NCBI RefSeq assembly: GCF_022747945.1
Contig: NZ_JALDST010000001.1
Span: 1,302,001 to 1,366,000, forward strand
DNA: 64,000 nucleotides
DNA from: Micromonospora sp. R77
GTDB taxonomy: Bacteria; Actinomycetota; Actinomycetes; Mycobacteriales; Micromonosporaceae
Direction of reading: 5' to 3'
The notes beneath the pieces are model-generated. The model had not been told where the DNA came from. It was given only the letters and a program-made list of their open reading frames with translations, and did no database searches. How positions within the stretch are numbered: position 1 is the stretch's first letter; each line of letters starts with the position of its first letter. Positions 43,722 to 53,053 of this stretch are shown here, piece by piece. The translations under genes and the position numbers were made by a program.

Positions 43722-43958
43722 TCAGCTGCGGCGGAAGGCGTACCGGCGGGCCTGGCCCTTCTGCTGGGCACGGCCGGCGAACCGGGCGTCCCGACCCGGC
43801 GGCGGACCGGCCTTCGGTGGGGCCGGCGACTCCACCGGCAGGGCGACCGGTGCCGCCGGGGCCACCGCGATCGTGTCGAGGTCGGGTGGGGTCAGGTCCA
43901 CCAGGGACGGCTCCACGGACGGCTTGCGGGACTTCTTCGGACTGCGCTTGGCGGGCAT
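43722..43958 (-). CDS. Small basic Pro/Ala-rich hypothetical protein
   Basis: A 78-residue protein beginning MPAKRSPKKSRKPSVEPSL and ending RRYAFRRS, with a low-complexity Pro/Ala centre. It has no predicted helix in a membrane and is very basic at both ends, suggesting nucleic-acid or ribosome contact, but I know no family. The start ATG 43958 has an excellent AAGGAGGT site at proper spacing, which is the main reason to accept it. Confidence 0.65.
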   Translation of the reverse strand: MPAKRSPKKSRKPSVEPSLVDLTPPDLDTIAVAPAAPVALPVESPAPPKAGPPPGRDARFAGRAQQKGQARRYAFRRS

Positions 43959-44290
43959 CCACTACCTCCTTCTCACCGACGACCCTCCGTCGCATTGGAC
44001 GGACGGACTCGGCGACGCGGGACCGGCCCACGGGGCCGGTAGCCGGGTTCCGACCACGACGACAGGGTCCGGCCGGACGAGCACGGGAAACGGGTCCGTC
44101 CGGGCGACGGGTCCGACCACGACGAGGGCCACGAGCCGCGGCAGTGGAGGAGGCGGACGCCCGGAAGCGGACAGCTCCGCGGCGGACGGCGGCGGAGCAG
44201 GCTCGACGATGAGGGCGTCAGTTACGCATGCCGACACGCTAACCGGCCGCCGGGCCGTTCCGCAGCCGATTTACTGGCACCATCGGCGGC
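43959..44290. other. 332-bp gap without a supported gene
   Basis: A minus-strand frame (about 43962-44237, 91 codons) is open here, but its third positions are mixed and the product is low-complexity. I see no RNA gene or strong hairpin. It presumably contains the promoters for the divergent 43722-43958 gene and the thiamine-binding gene at 44291. Confidence 0.4.
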
Positions 44291-44587
44291 ATGCTGATCG
44301 CGTTCTCCATCACCCCGCTCGGCGTGGGTGAGTCCGTCGGCGACCTGGTCGCCGACGCCGTCCGGGTGGTCCGCGAGTCCGGACTGCCGAACCGCACCGA
44401 CGCCATGTTCACCACCGTCGAGGGCGAGTGGGACGAGGTGATGGCGGTGGTGAAACGGGCGGTCGACGTGGTCGCCGCCGAGGCGCCCCGGGTCGGCCTG
44501 GTGCTGAAGGCGGACCTCCGCCCGGGTGTCACCGACGCGCTGACCGCCAAGGTCGCCCACGTCGAGGCCCGCCTCGCCGAGGACTGA
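44291..44587 (+). CDS. MTH1187-family thiamine-binding protein
   Basis: A 98-residue protein of the MTH1187/YkoF-like (DUF77) family: [24 protein letters not shown], then [24 protein letters not shown]. The ferredoxin-like fold binds thiamine or HMP. Its position less than 700 bp from ykoEDC strengthens a role in thiamine-precursor handling. It has no ribosome site; CACCAT 7 nt before the ATG may act as a leaderless -10. Confidence 0.88.
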   Translation: MLIAFSITPLGVGESVGDLVADAVRVVRESGLPNRTDAMFTTVEGEWDEVMAVVKRAVDVVAAEAPRVGLVLKADLRPGVTDALTAKVAHVEARLAED

Positions 44588-44722
44588 CGCGCGAGGGCTG
44601 ACGGACGAACGCCGACCACCGAGCGTCACCGGAACCGCACCAGCCGTCGACGACCCGGCCCGGGCCGCCGTCGACCGCGATACGGTCGCAGCACGGCGAC
44701 ACGACGAGAGGTGGCGGTACGA

Positions 44723-46159
44723 ATGGCGGAGCGGGCGCAGATCGGCGTGACCGGGTTGGCGGTGATGGGTCGTAACCTGGCCCGGAACCTGGCCCGCAAC
44801 GGCTTCACCGTGGCGGTGCACAACCGTTCGCCCGAGCGCACCCGCAGCCTGGTGGCCGAGCACGGCGACGAGGGCGCCTTCGTGCCGGCGGAGTCCCTGG
44901 CGGACTTCGTCGACTCGCTGGAGCGGCCCCGCGCGGTGATCGTCATGGTGAAGGCCGGTGCCCCCACCGACGCGGTGATCGACGAGCTGGTCCCGCTGCT
45001 CGACGAGGGTGACATCGTCGTCGACTGCGGCAACGCGCACTTCGCCGACACCCGCCGCCGGGAGGAGGCGCTGCGCGGGCACGGGCTGCACTTCGTCGGC
45101 ACCGGCGTCTCCGGCGGCGAGGAGGGGGCGCTGCGCGGCCCGAGCATCATGCCGGGCGGCTCCGCCGAGTCGTACGAGAAGCTGGGGCCGATCTTCGAGA
45201 AGATCGCCGCGCAGGTCGACGGCACCCCGTGCTGCCGGCACATCGGGCCGGACGGGGCCGGTCACTTCGTCAAGATGGTGCACAACGGCATCGAGTACGC
45301 CGACATGCAGCTCATCGCCGAGGCGTACGACCTGCTGCGGGCAGGGCTGTCGGCCGGGCCGGCGGAGATCGCGGAGATCTTCCGGGAGTGGAACGGCGGC
45401 GAGCTGGAGTCGTTCCTCATCGAGATCACCGCCGACGTGCTGGCGCACACCGACGCCGCGACCGGCCGGCCCTTCGTCGACGTGGTGCTCGACCAGGCCG
45501 AGCAGAAGGGCACCGGCCGGTGGACCGTGCAGAGCGCCCTCGACCTGGGCATCCCGATCACCGGCATCGCCGAGGCGACCTTCGCCCGGTCGCTGTCCGG
45601 CCACGCCGACCAGCGCGAGGCCGCCCGCCGCGCCTTCGCTGACGCGGGCGCGAAGTGGCAGGTGGACGACCGGGAGACGTTCGTCGAGGACGTCCGGCGC
45701 GCGCTGCTGGCCAGCAAGATCGTCGCGTACGCGCAGGGCTTCGACCAGATCCGCGCCGGCAGCCGGGAGTACGACTGGGACATCGACCTCGGCGGCACCG
45801 CCACCATCTGGCGGGGCGGCTGCATCATCCGGGCCCGTTTCCTGGACCGCATCCGCGAGGCGTACGACGCGGAGCCGGACCTGTCGACGCTGCTGGTGGC
45901 CCCGTGGTTCGCCGACCGGGTCGGTGCCGGGGTGCCGGGCTGGCGGCGGGTGGTGGCCGACGCGGCCCGGGCGGGCGTGCCCACCCAGGCGTTCTCGTCC
46001 TCGCTGGCCTGGTTCGACGCGCTGCGCGCCGAGCGGCTGCCGGCCGCGCTGATCCAGGGGCTGCGGGACAACTTCGGCGCGCACACCTATCACCGGGTGG
46101 ACCGGGCGGGCTCGTTCCACACGCTCTGGGGCGGGGACCGCTCCGAAGTGGAGGCGTGA
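44723..46159 (+). CDS. gnd: 6-phosphogluconate dehydrogenase, decarboxylating
   Basis: A 478-residue enzyme of the oxidative pentose phosphate pathway, producing ribulose 5-phosphate, CO2 and NADPH. The NADP fold starts IGVTGLAVMGRNLARNLA with VAVHNRSPERT. The substrate region has GTGVSGGEEGALRGPSIMPGG and GHFVKMVHNGIEYADMQLIAEAYDLL with the catalytic Lys and His/Asn. It ends with the long-form tail ALIQGLRDNFGAHTYHRVDR. ATG 44723 is preceded by GAGAGGTGG. A terminator follows. Confidence 0.96.
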   Translation: MAERAQIGVTGLAVMGRNLARNLARNGFTVAVHNRSPERTRSLVAEHGDEGAFVPAESLADFVDSLERPRAVIVMVKAGAPTDAVIDELVPLLDEGDIVVDCGNAHFADTRRREEALRGHGLHFVGTGVSGGEEGALRGPSIMPGGSAESYEKLGPIFEKIAAQVDGTPCCRHIGPDGAGHFVKMVHNGIEYADMQLIAEAYDLLRAGLSAGPAEIAEIFREWNGGELESFLIEITADVLAHTDAATGRPFVDVVLDQAEQKGTGRWTVQSALDLGIPITGIAEATFARSLSGHADQREAARRAFADAGAKWQVDDRETFVEDVRRALLASKIVAYAQGFDQIRAGSREYDWDIDLGGTATIWRGGCIIRARFLDRIREAYDAEPDLSTLLVAPWFADRVGAGVPGWRRVVADAARAGVPTQAFSSSLAWFDALRAERLPAALIQGLRDNFGAHTYHRVDRAGSFHTLWGGDRSEVEA

Positions 46160-46176
46160 GGGCCCGCCCACACGTT

Positions 46177-46206
46177 AGCGCCGTCACCCTCGCAGGTGAC
46201 GGCGCT
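46177..46206. terminator. Bidirectional terminator after gnd
   Basis: A 12-bp perfect stem (AGCGCCGTCACC 46177-46188 with 46195-46206) with a 6-nt loop between convergent genes. Confidence 0.8.
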
Positions 46207-46218
46207 GACGGGAGTCGG

Positions 46219-46407
46219 TCAGAAGAAGCGACGCTTGCGCTTCGCTTTCTGCGGCCGGAGCATGTCGGCGCCCTTGGTGAGCAGTCGGCTCACCCCGGAC
46301 GGGCCACGCCGGGCCTCGAGGGTCGTGCTGAGCCGGCGGGCACCGGCCGCGGCCAGCGGCACCGCGACCGCCATGACCGCCCACTGGGCAATACGCTTCT
46401 GAATCAT
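46219..46407 (-). CDS. Small basic membrane-associated hypothetical protein
   Basis: A 62-residue protein: one hydrophobic segment (about residues 7-22, IAQWAVMAVAVPLAAAGA) then an Arg/Lys-rich tail ending KAKRKRRFF. The ATG 46407 has a perfect GGAGGTGA site. Conserved small proteins of this kind occur upstream of uppS in related genomes as far as I recall. Function unknown. Confidence 0.7.
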   Translation of the reverse strand: MIQKRIAQWAVMAVAVPLAAAGARRLSTTLEARRGPSGVSRLLTKGADMLRPQKAKRKRRFF

Positions 46408-46477
46408 GTGGGTTCACCTCCGCAATTGGCTGCTACCCCTACCGGTACCCAGCCCGCCACGTCGGTAAGCGTGCGCT

Positions 46478-47290
46478 CTACAGCACCGGGGCCACCGGAT
46501 TGGGCAGCGCGCCGCCGAAGCGGCGGTCCCGCTGGGCGTAGAGCTCGCACGCGTACCACAGGTGACGGCGGTCGAAGTCCGGCCAGAGCGTGTCCAGGAA
46601 CACCAGTTCGGCGTACGCGCTCTGCCAGAGCAGGAAGTTGGAGGTGCGCTGCTCGCCGGAGGGCCGCAGGAAGAGGTCCACCTCGGGGATCTCCGGGTGG
46701 TAGAGGTATTTCTGGATCGTCTTTTCGGTGATCTTGTCCGGGTGCAGCCTGCCGGCGGCCACGTCGCGGGCGATGGCGGCGGTGGCATCGGCGATCTCCG
46801 CGTGCCCGCCGTAGTTGACGCAGAACTGGAGGGTCAGCGTCGAGTTGCCCCGGGACATCTCCTCGGCGGTCTGCAACTCGGAGATGACGCTCTTCCACAG
46901 CCGACCGGCCCGCCCGGACCAGACCACCCGGACGCCGAGGTCCACCAGCTGGTCGCGGCGACGGCGGATCACGTCCCGGTTGAAGCCCATCAGGAAGCGG
47001 ACCTCGTCGGGCGAGCGCCGCCAGTTCTCGGTGGAGAACGCGTACGCCGAGAGGTAGGGCACACCCAGCTCGATGGCGCCCTCGATGGTGTCGAAGAGGC
47101 TGTGCTCGCCCTGCTCGTGACCCTTGGTGCGGGGCAGGCCGCGCTCCTTGGCCCACCGGCCGTTGCCGTCCATCACCACCGCGACGTGCCTCGGCAGGGC
47201 CTCGGCGGGCAGCGCCGGGGGCCGGGCACCCGACGGGTGCGGTGTCGGCGGCACCGGCTCGCGCCGGCCGGCCCTCATCGATCGGATCAC
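46478..47290 (-). CDS. uppS: Isoprenyl transferase (undecaprenyl/decaprenyl diphosphate synthase)
   Basis: A 270-residue cis-prenyltransferase that makes the lipid carrier for cell-wall synthesis. Motifs: [17 protein letters not shown] near residue 36, [17 protein letters not shown], and the C-terminal [20 protein letters not shown]. It matches Rv2361c in position, after recO. GTG 47290 overlaps the recO stop (GTGA). A later ATG 47278 is possible. Confidence 0.95.
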   Translation of the reverse strand: MIRSMRAGRREPVPPTPHPSGARPPALPAEALPRHVAVVMDGNGRWAKERGLPRTKGHEQGEHSLFDTIEGAIELGVPYLSAYAFSTENWRRSPDEVRFLMGFNRDVIRRRRDQLVDLGVRVVWSGRAGRLWKSVISELQTAEEMSRGNSTLTLQFCVNYGGHAEIADATAAIARDVAAGRLHPDKITEKTIQKYLYHPEIPEVDLFLRPSGEQRTSNFLLWQSAYAELVFLDTLWPDFDRRHLWYACELYAQRDRRFGGALPNPVAPVL

Positions 47291-48126
47291 TCGGTTCTCT
47301 CCCTGTTCACACCGGCCGTGCCCGGTCCGCCTGCGCCCGGTGGCGACGGGACCGTGCCGGCCGCGCCCCGGTCGACCAGCGGCAGCGAGCGTAACGCGCG
47401 CTCCAGGTGCCACTGCAGGTGCGCCGCGACCAGGCCGCTGCACTCCCGGCGTACCCCGGTCTCGGTGGCGTCGGCGAGCACCCAGTCGCCGGTGGTCAGC
47501 GCGGACATCAGGTCGATGGTGGCCGGCGCGGGGTGGGCCGCGCCGGGCGGCCGGCAGTCCGGGCAGACCGCGCCCCCCGCCGGTACGGAGAACGCCCGGT
47601 GCCGTCCCGGCGTGCCGCAGACCGCGCAGGCGGTCAACGCGGGCGCCCAGCCGGCGAAGGCCATCCCCCGCAGCAGGTAGGCGTCGAGCACCAGGGTGGT
47701 GGCGTGGTCGCCGCGGGCGAGGGACTTCAGCGCGCCGAGGGTGAGCTGGAACAGCCGCAGCGACGGCTCCCGCTCGACCGGGGTGAGCCGCTCGGCGGTC
47801 TCGGCGATCGCGCTGGCGGCCGTGTAGCGGGGATAGTCGCCGAGGAACCGCTTGCCGAACAGGTCGATCCCCTCGACCTGGCTGATGCTGTGCAGCGAGC
47901 TGCCGTGGTTGCCCTTCGGGTCACCGGCGAGTTGGACGTCCACGTGGCCGAACGGCTCCAGCCGGGCGCCGAACTTGCTGGTGGTGCGGCGTACGCCCCG
48001 GGCGACCGCGCGCAAACGCCCGTGCCGGCGGGTGAGCAGCGTGATGATCCGGTCGGACTCGCCGAGTTTCTGCACACGCAGCACCACCGCGTCGTCGCGG
48101 TAGAGCTGTCGGCGGTACCCGGCCAT
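47287..48126 (-). CDS. recO: DNA repair protein RecO
   Basis: A 279-residue RecO, which helps load RecA during recombinational repair. The N-terminal OB fold has [28 protein letters not shown], and the middle carries a zinc finger with [10 protein letters not shown] and VCPDCRPPG. The ATG 48126 has no ribosome site. It is upstream of uppS and coupled to it. Confidence 0.94.
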   Translation of the reverse strand: MAGYRRQLYRDDAVVLRVQKLGESDRIITLLTRRHGRLRAVARGVRRTTSKFGARLEPFGHVDVQLAGDPKGNHGSSLHSISQVEGIDLFGKRFLGDYPRYTAASAIAETAERLTPVEREPSLRLFQLTLGALKSLARGDHATTLVLDAYLLRGMAFAGWAPALTACAVCGTPGRHRAFSVPAGGAVCPDCRPPGAAHPAPATIDLMSALTTGDWVLADATETGVRRECSGLVAAHLQWHLERALRSLPLVDRGAAGTVPSPPGAGGPGTAGVNRERTE

Positions 48127-48215
48127 CCCGTCATTCTCCCTCGGGGTGCGATCTCAGGGTCGGTTCGGGGTGGACCGGCGGTCGGACCCCGATGTGCCGC
48201 CTCCCGGTCCACCCG

Positions 48216-48221
48216 TAGCGT
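48216..48221 (+). promoter_or_regulatory. -10 box of leaderless lipoprotein gene
   Basis: TAGCGT ends 6 nt before ATG 48228, with no ribosome site. Confidence 0.55.
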
Positions 48222-48227
48222 GCTGCC

Positions 48228-48995
48228 ATGGCTCTGCACCGGACCACTTCCCCGCGCTGGGTGGCTGCTTCCGCGGCGACCCTGATCCTCCTCTCCGGGT
48301 GTGACACCCTCTCGTCCCGTCGACTCGACTTCGACAACACCGAGGCGGTACGGATCACCCGGGTCACCGTCCGCCCCGGCGCCGGGGACGTGGTGGTCCG
48401 GGCCGCCGGCACCGCCGCCCAGGTGCGGATCAAACGGACAGTGCGCTACCAGGGCGACGAGCCCACCGCCCGGTACGAGATCAAGGGCGACGAGCTGGTC
48501 CTGGACACCGACTGCGGTCCCCGGTGCAGCATCTCCTACGAGGTGACCGCGCCGCAGGGGGTGGCCGTCCGGGGCGAGACGGGCTCGGGTGACGTCGAGC
48601 TGTCCGGGGTCGGGCCGGTCGAGATGAAGCTCAGCTCCGGCAACATCACCGTGGTCGGGGCGACCGGCGACGTCCGCGCCGAGACCAACTCGGGCAACAT
48701 CGAGGTCTCCGACGTGACCGGCACGGCGAGCCTGCGGGCCGCCTCCGGCGACGTCAGCGCCCGCGGGCTCGCCGGCCCGGTCGACGCCGCGGCCGGCTCC
48801 GGCAACGTCGAGGTGGAGCTGGCCAGGCCGGGGTCGGCCCGCGCGCACGCCGGCAGCGGGAACGTCGACCTGATCGTGCCGGCGGGGCGGTACCGGGTCC
48901 GCGCGCACGCCGACTGGGCGACACCGACGTGGCGGTGCCGGACGATCCCGCCGCCACCCAGGTGCTCGACGCGCGGGCGGGCAGCGGGAACGTGA
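48228..48995 (+). CDS. DUF4097-like beta-repeat lipoprotein, C-terminus apparently frameshifted
   Basis: A 255-residue lipoprotein (lipobox LLSGC near residue 25) followed by a right-handed beta-helix-like repeat with GSGDVELSGVG, SSGNITVVGATGDV, NSGNIEVSDVTG, ASGDVSARGLAG, GSGNVEVEL and GSGNVDLIVPAG, about 20 residues apart. These DUF4097-type proteins are surface or periplasm-facing and of unknown function. After HAD (48913) the frame turns to unrelated Trp/Arg/Pro sequence. In another frame GDTDVAV...AGSGNVTVSQR continues the repeat to TGA 49012. One missing base near 48914-48916 explains it. Confidence 0.8.
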   Translation: MALHRTTSPRWVAASAATLILLSGCDTLSSRRLDFDNTEAVRITRVTVRPGAGDVVVRAAGTAAQVRIKRTVRYQGDEPTARYEIKGDELVLDTDCGPRCSISYEVTAPQGVAVRGETGSGDVELSGVGPVEMKLSSGNITVVGATGDVRAETNSGNIEVSDVTGTASLRAASGDVSARGLAGPVDAAAGSGNVEVELARPGSARAHAGSGNVDLIVPAGRYRVRAHADWATPTWRCRTIPPPPRCSTRGRAAGT

Positions 48996-48998
48996 CCG

Positions 48999-50225
48999 TC
49001 AGCCAGCGTTGATCTCCACCGTCGCCAGCTCGCCGGTGACGCTCCGGCACGCCGGCACCCGGGCCCGGCCGGCCGCCGCGCCCGCGGTGCCGGGCTCCCG
49101 ACGCCTCGGAACCGGCAGGTCCGCCGCGCCGGCCGGCGCCGGGCTGGCCGGGGCGGTGGCGATCCGGCGGACCGCGCTCTCCCGGATGTTCGCGGCGTCG
49201 CCGGAGCTGCTGTGCCGGGAGGGAGTGCGGCCACCCGGCAGCAGCTCCGGCGGGCGGCGGGCCGCCAGGTCCTCGACCCAGCCCACCAGCAGCGTGACCA
49301 CGCCGACCAGGGCGAAGACCAGCACCACCCGGACCGCCAGGCCGACGGGGTCCCGCACGGACCAGCCGACCAGACCGACCAGCGGGGTGAGCAGCACCAC
49401 GAACGGCATGTGCCACAGATAGACGGTGAGTGCCCGCCGGTTCACCAGGGTCACCGCGCGGCCGAGCACCCGGCTCCGGTCCACCCACTCGGCGGTGGCC
49501 GGGGCCCGACCGATCACCACCAGGATGAACGCGGCGGACCAGAGGGCGTTGCCCAGGTGGATGTCGTTGAGGTCGTACCCGCGGGGACCGGGGTGGGTGA
49601 CGATCCAGCCGAGGCCCGCCGCGCCCAGCAGTACGGCCACCGGCACCAGCACCCGGTTGGCGAGCCGGGCCAGCAGACCGTCGTGGTGGGCGAAGCCGAA
49701 CAGCCAGGCGCCGAAATAGAGGCCGAACTCGCGCAGCACGGTCGGCGGGTCCGCCAGGATGCCCACCTCGATCGCCACGAGCAGCAGGTACGGGGCGATC
49801 AGGGTGGGCAGCGGGGCGCGCCGGAACAGCCACAGGGCGACCGGCGAGGCGAGCACGAACCACAGGTAGTCCCGCAGGTACCAGATCGGGCTCAGCGCCA
49901 GCCCGCCCCAGTAGTTGGCCGGTGGGTCACCGACCGGGAAGAGCCAGAGCAGCACCTTCGGGGTCAGCGGCAGCCCGGTGAGCAGCATCGCCGGCACGAA
50001 GACCGCCGCCGCCACCCAGAGCGACGGCAGCAGCCGCCGCAGCCGACGCCCGACCGCCGGCACCCCGGTACGGTCCAGCGAGGCGGCCATCAGCGAGCCG
50101 GCCAGCGCGAACATCACCGACATGGCCGGGAAGACCAGGGTCAGCGCGGCGTAACCCGTCACGTGATAGACGACGACTCGCACGATGGCCAGGAAGCGGA
50201 GCAGGTCCAGGTATCGGTTTCGCAT
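48999..50225 (-). CDS. Acyltransferase family 3 membrane protein
   Basis: A 408-residue integral membrane O-acyltransferase (OafA/NodX type) with ten or so helices. The catalytic region LLRFLAIVRVVVYHVTGY near residue 8-25 has the R-x10-H motif of the family. Later marks are SPIWYLRDYLWFVLASP and LTVYLWHMPFVVLL. The last about 90 residues are a Pro/Ala-rich cytoplasmic tail. It would acetylate or acylate a cell-surface sugar. ATG 50225. Confidence 0.9.
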   Translation of the reverse strand: MRNRYLDLLRFLAIVRVVVYHVTGYAALTLVFPAMSVMFALAGSLMAASLDRTGVPAVGRRLRRLLPSLWVAAAVFVPAMLLTGLPLTPKVLLWLFPVGDPPANYWGGLALSPIWYLRDYLWFVLASPVALWLFRRAPLPTLIAPYLLLVAIEVGILADPPTVLREFGLYFGAWLFGFAHHDGLLARLANRVLVPVAVLLGAAGLGWIVTHPGPRGYDLNDIHLGNALWSAAFILVVIGRAPATAEWVDRSRVLGRAVTLVNRRALTVYLWHMPFVVLLTPLVGLVGWSVRDPVGLAVRVVLVFALVGVVTLLVGWVEDLAARRPPELLPGGRTPSRHSSSGDAANIRESAVRRIATAPASPAPAGAADLPVPRRREPGTAGAAAGRARVPACRSVTGELATVEINAG

Positions 50226-50392
50226 CAGCCTGCATCTGGGTCCGGGGGCGGGGGCTAACCTTCCCTACCCTCCGGGCCGACGACGACAACCGGCCGACAC
50301 CCCCGGGGAAACGTGAAACAGACCATATGTCCGACCGGTACCGATCAGTGACGGCCGCCGGACCGGTGGCCCGGCCGGCGACCGTCGACCGG

Positions 50393-51292
50393 TCAGAAGC
50401 CGAGCTTGCGCAGCTGCTTCGGGTCGCGCTGCCAGTCCTTCGCGACCCGGACGTGCAGGTCCAGATAGACCCGGCTGCCCAGCAGCTCCTCGATCTGCTT
50501 GCGGGCGGTGGTGCCGACCGCCTTGAGCCGGCTGGCCCGGTGCCCGATCACGATGGCCTTCTGGCTGGGCCGCTCGACGTAGAGGTCGGCATAGATCTTG
50601 GTGAGCTGCCCCTCGACGATCATCTCCTCCACCACCACGGCGATGGAGTGCGGCAGCTCGTCGCGGACCCCCTCCAGGGCCGCCTCCCGGATCAGCTCGG
50701 CGCAGAGCACCTGCTCCGGTTCCTCGGTGAGCATGTCGTCGGGATAGAGCTGCGGCGACTCGGGCAGATAGCCGGTCATCACGTCGACCAGGGTGTCCAC
50801 CTGGTGCCCGGAGACCGCGCTCACCGGCACGACGGCGGCGAACTCGCCCAGCTCGCTCACCGCGAGCAGCTGCTCGGCCAGCTTCTTCTTGTCCACCAGG
50901 TCGGTCTTGGTCACCACGGCCAGCACGGTGGCCTTCAGCTCGGCCAGCTCGCCGGTGATGAACCGGTCGCCCCGGCCGATCGGCTCGTCCGCCGGGATGC
51001 ACAGGCCGATCACGTCCACCTCGCTCCAGGTGGAGCGGACCAGGTCGTTGAGGCGCTCGCCGAGCAGCGTCCGGGGCCGGTGCAGACCCGGCGTGTCGAC
51101 GAGGACGAGCTGCGAGTCCGGCCGGTGCAGCACGGCCCGGATGACGTGCCGGGTGGTCTGCGGCTTGTTCGAGGTAATCGCGATCTTCGTACCGACGATC
51201 GCGTTGGTCAGCGTCGACTTGCCGGCGTTCGGCCGCCCGACGAAACAGGCGAAACCCGCACGGTACGGCGGACGCGGCGCGGCCCCGGTCAC
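50393..51292 (-). CDS. era: GTPase Era
   Basis: A 299-residue GTPase that assists 30S ribosome assembly by binding 16S rRNA. G1 GRPNAGKSTLTNAIVG, G2 region SNKPQTTRHVIRAV, G3 DTPGLH, G4 TKTDL and a C-terminal KH domain (VEEMIVEGQLTKIYADLYVE, KAIVIGHRASRLKAVG). The start is GTG 51292, overlapping the stop of the deaminase-like gene. Confidence 0.96.
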   Translation of the reverse strand: MTGAAPRPPYRAGFACFVGRPNAGKSTLTNAIVGTKIAITSNKPQTTRHVIRAVLHRPDSQLVLVDTPGLHRPRTLLGERLNDLVRSTWSEVDVIGLCIPADEPIGRGDRFITGELAELKATVLAVVTKTDLVDKKKLAEQLLAVSELGEFAAVVPVSAVSGHQVDTLVDVMTGYLPESPQLYPDDMLTEEPEQVLCAELIREAALEGVRDELPHSIAVVVEEMIVEGQLTKIYADLYVERPSQKAIVIGHRASRLKAVGTTARKQIEELLGSRVYLDLHVRVAKDWQRDPKQLRKLGF

Positions 51293-51675
51293 TCCACCAC
51301 CGTGCCGAGGACCGTGCCGTCCGGGGCGGCCACGTGGATCGGCGCGTCCGGTGCCAGGTCACGGACCGCGGCGTGCCCCGCGCCGTCCAGCGTCGACGCC
51401 TCGGTCACCACCACGGCGGCTTCCAGCCGGCTCGCGCCCGCGGCCACCGCCGAGGCGACCGCGAGCTGGAGCGCGGTCAGGGTCAGCGACGGCAGCGCCA
51501 CGCTGGCTGCGGCGTACGTCCGACCGTCCTGGTCACGGACCGCCGCGCCCTCCACGGCGCCGACCCGGCCGCGCGCGCCCCGGGCCAGGATGACCAGCTT
51601 GCCGTCCTCGGCGCTCAGCTCGGCCGGATCGGACGGGGTGGGCCGGGCAGCCGGCACGGCGGGTGACTCAGGCAT
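51289..51675 (-). CDS. Cytidine-deaminase-like protein without zinc ligands
   Basis: A 128-residue protein with the short deaminase-like fold: GAVEGAAVRDQDGRTYAAASVALPSL, then LTALQLAVASAVAAGAS. Real cytidine deaminases have a C/H-A-E and a PCxxC motif; here the first is replaced by AAA and no PCxxC is found, so it cannot hold the catalytic zinc. The position between era and corC equals Rv2365c of M. tuberculosis. Probably a structural or regulatory role. It overlaps both neighbours. Confidence 0.8.
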   Translation of the reverse strand: MPESPAVPAARPTPSDPAELSAEDGKLVILARGARGRVGAVEGAAVRDQDGRTYAAASVALPSLTLTALQLAVASAVAAGASRLEAAVVVTEASTLDGAGHAAVRDLAPDAPIHVAAPDGTVLGTVVE

Positions 51676-53053
51676 CGGCGGGTAGCCTCTCCTCGGATCG
51701 GTTCTGGTTGTTGCGGGACTCGGCGTGCTCGCCGCGCCCCGGACTGTCCTGCCCGTCGGTCGGCTCGATCCGGCTCACCAGCACGGTGTCGATCCGGTTG
51801 CGCCGGCCGGTGGTGCCCTCGGCGATCAGCCGCAGGCCGGCCACCTCGGCCTCCGCCCCGGGGATCGGGACCCGACCGAGGGACTGGGCGAGCAGACCGC
51901 CGACCGTCTCCACCTCGTCGGTGGGGAGTTCGGTGTCGAAGAGCTCGCCCAGATTCTCCACCGGGAGCCGGGCGGTGACCCGTACGGCCCCGTCGTCCAG
52001 GCGTTCGACCGGCGGGCGTTCGACATCGTACTCGTCGGTGATCTCGCCGACGATCTCCTCCAGGATGTCCTCGATGGTGACCAGGCCGCCGGTGCCGCCG
52101 TACTCGTCCACCACGATGACCAGGTGGTTGCGGGCCGCCTGCATCTCCGACAGCAGGTCGTCGACCGGCTTGGACTCCGGCACGAAGGTCGCCGGGCGCA
52201 TCAGCTCCGCCACCGGCAGTTCCTCGGCCCGCGGGTCCCCGCCCCGGGTACGCCGGATCAGGTCCTTCAGGTAGAGCACACCCAGCACGTCGTCCACGCT
52301 CTCGCCGATCACCGGGATGCGGGAGAAACCGGAGCGCAGGAAGAGCGCCAGCGCCTGGGAGAGCGTCTTGCCCTCCTCGATCCACACCATCTCGGTACGC
52401 GGCACCATCACCTCCCGGGCGATGGTGTCGCCGAGGGCGAAGACCGAGTGGATCATCTGCCGCTCGCCGTGCTCCACGACACCGCGCTGCTCCGCCAGGT
52501 CGACCAGCTCGCGCAGCTCCACCTGGGTGGCGAACGGCCCCTCCCGGAAGCCGCGCCCCGGGGTGACCGCGTTGCCGATCAGGATCAGCAGCGAGGCGAG
52601 CGGGTTGAGCGCCCGGCCCAGCCAGCGCACCAGCGGCGCCACCGCCCGACCGACCGCGTACGCGTGCTGCCGGCCCAGGGTGCGCGGCGCAACCCCGACC
52701 ACCACGAAGCTGACCACGGTCATCGCCCCGGCGGTGACCAGCGCCGCCCGCCAGCCGGCGCCGAAGCTGTCCACCGCGACCAGGGCGACCAGGGTGGTGG
52801 CGGTCAGCTCGGCCAGCAGCCGGAGCAGCAGCAGCAGGTTGAGGTGGCGCACCACGTCACCGGCGACCGCCTGCAGCGCCCGCGCCCCGCGTGCGGAGTC
52901 CCGGGCCAGCTCGGCGGCCCGGGCCGGGGAGACGGCGGCCAGCGCCGCCTCGGTCATCGCGATGAGGCCGGCCAGCACCACCAGCCCCGCCGCGAAGACG
53001 ACGAGCTGGACGTCGGGCAGGCCCGGGGCGGCGCCGGCCGCCAGGGTGGTCAT
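51668..53053 (-). CDS. CNNM/CorC-family membrane protein with CBS domains
   Basis: A 461-residue protein with a DUF21/CNNM membrane domain (about residues 1-190; AGLIAMTEAALAAVSPARA), two CBS domains (about 215-340; MVPRTEMVWIEEGKTL, IPVIGESVDDVLGVLYLKDL, HLVIVVDEYGGTGGLVTIEDILEEIVGEI) and a CorC/HlyC C-terminal domain (about 360-440). Homologues export Mg2+ or Co2+. It is often called hemolysin. ATG 53053 overlaps the ybeY stop. Confidence 0.93.
   Translation of the reverse strand: MTTLAAGAAPGLPDVQLVVFAAGLVVLAGLIAMTEAALAAVSPARAAELARDSARGARALQAVAGDVVRHLNLLLLLRLLAELTATTLVALVAVDSFGAGWRAALVTAGAMTVVSFVVVGVAPRTLGRQHAYAVGRAVAPLVRWLGRALNPLASLLILIGNAVTPGRGFREGPFATQVELRELVDLAEQRGVVEHGERQMIHSVFALGDTIAREVMVPRTEMVWIEEGKTLSQALALFLRSGFSRIPVIGESVDDVLGVLYLKDLIRRTRGGDPRAEELPVAELMRPATFVPESKPVDDLLSEMQAARNHLVIVVDEYGGTGGLVTIEDILEEIVGEITDEYDVERPPVERLDDGAVRVTARLPVENLGELFDTELPTDEVETVGGLLAQSLGRVPIPGAEAEVAGLRLIAEGTTGRRNRIDTVLVSRIEPTDGQDSPGRGEHAESRNNQNRSEERLPADA

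Noticed and set aside
43962..44237. 91-codon minus-strand frame in the gap before the thiamine-binding gene
   Set aside because: Mixed third-position bases, low-complexity product, no ribosome site or known motif.
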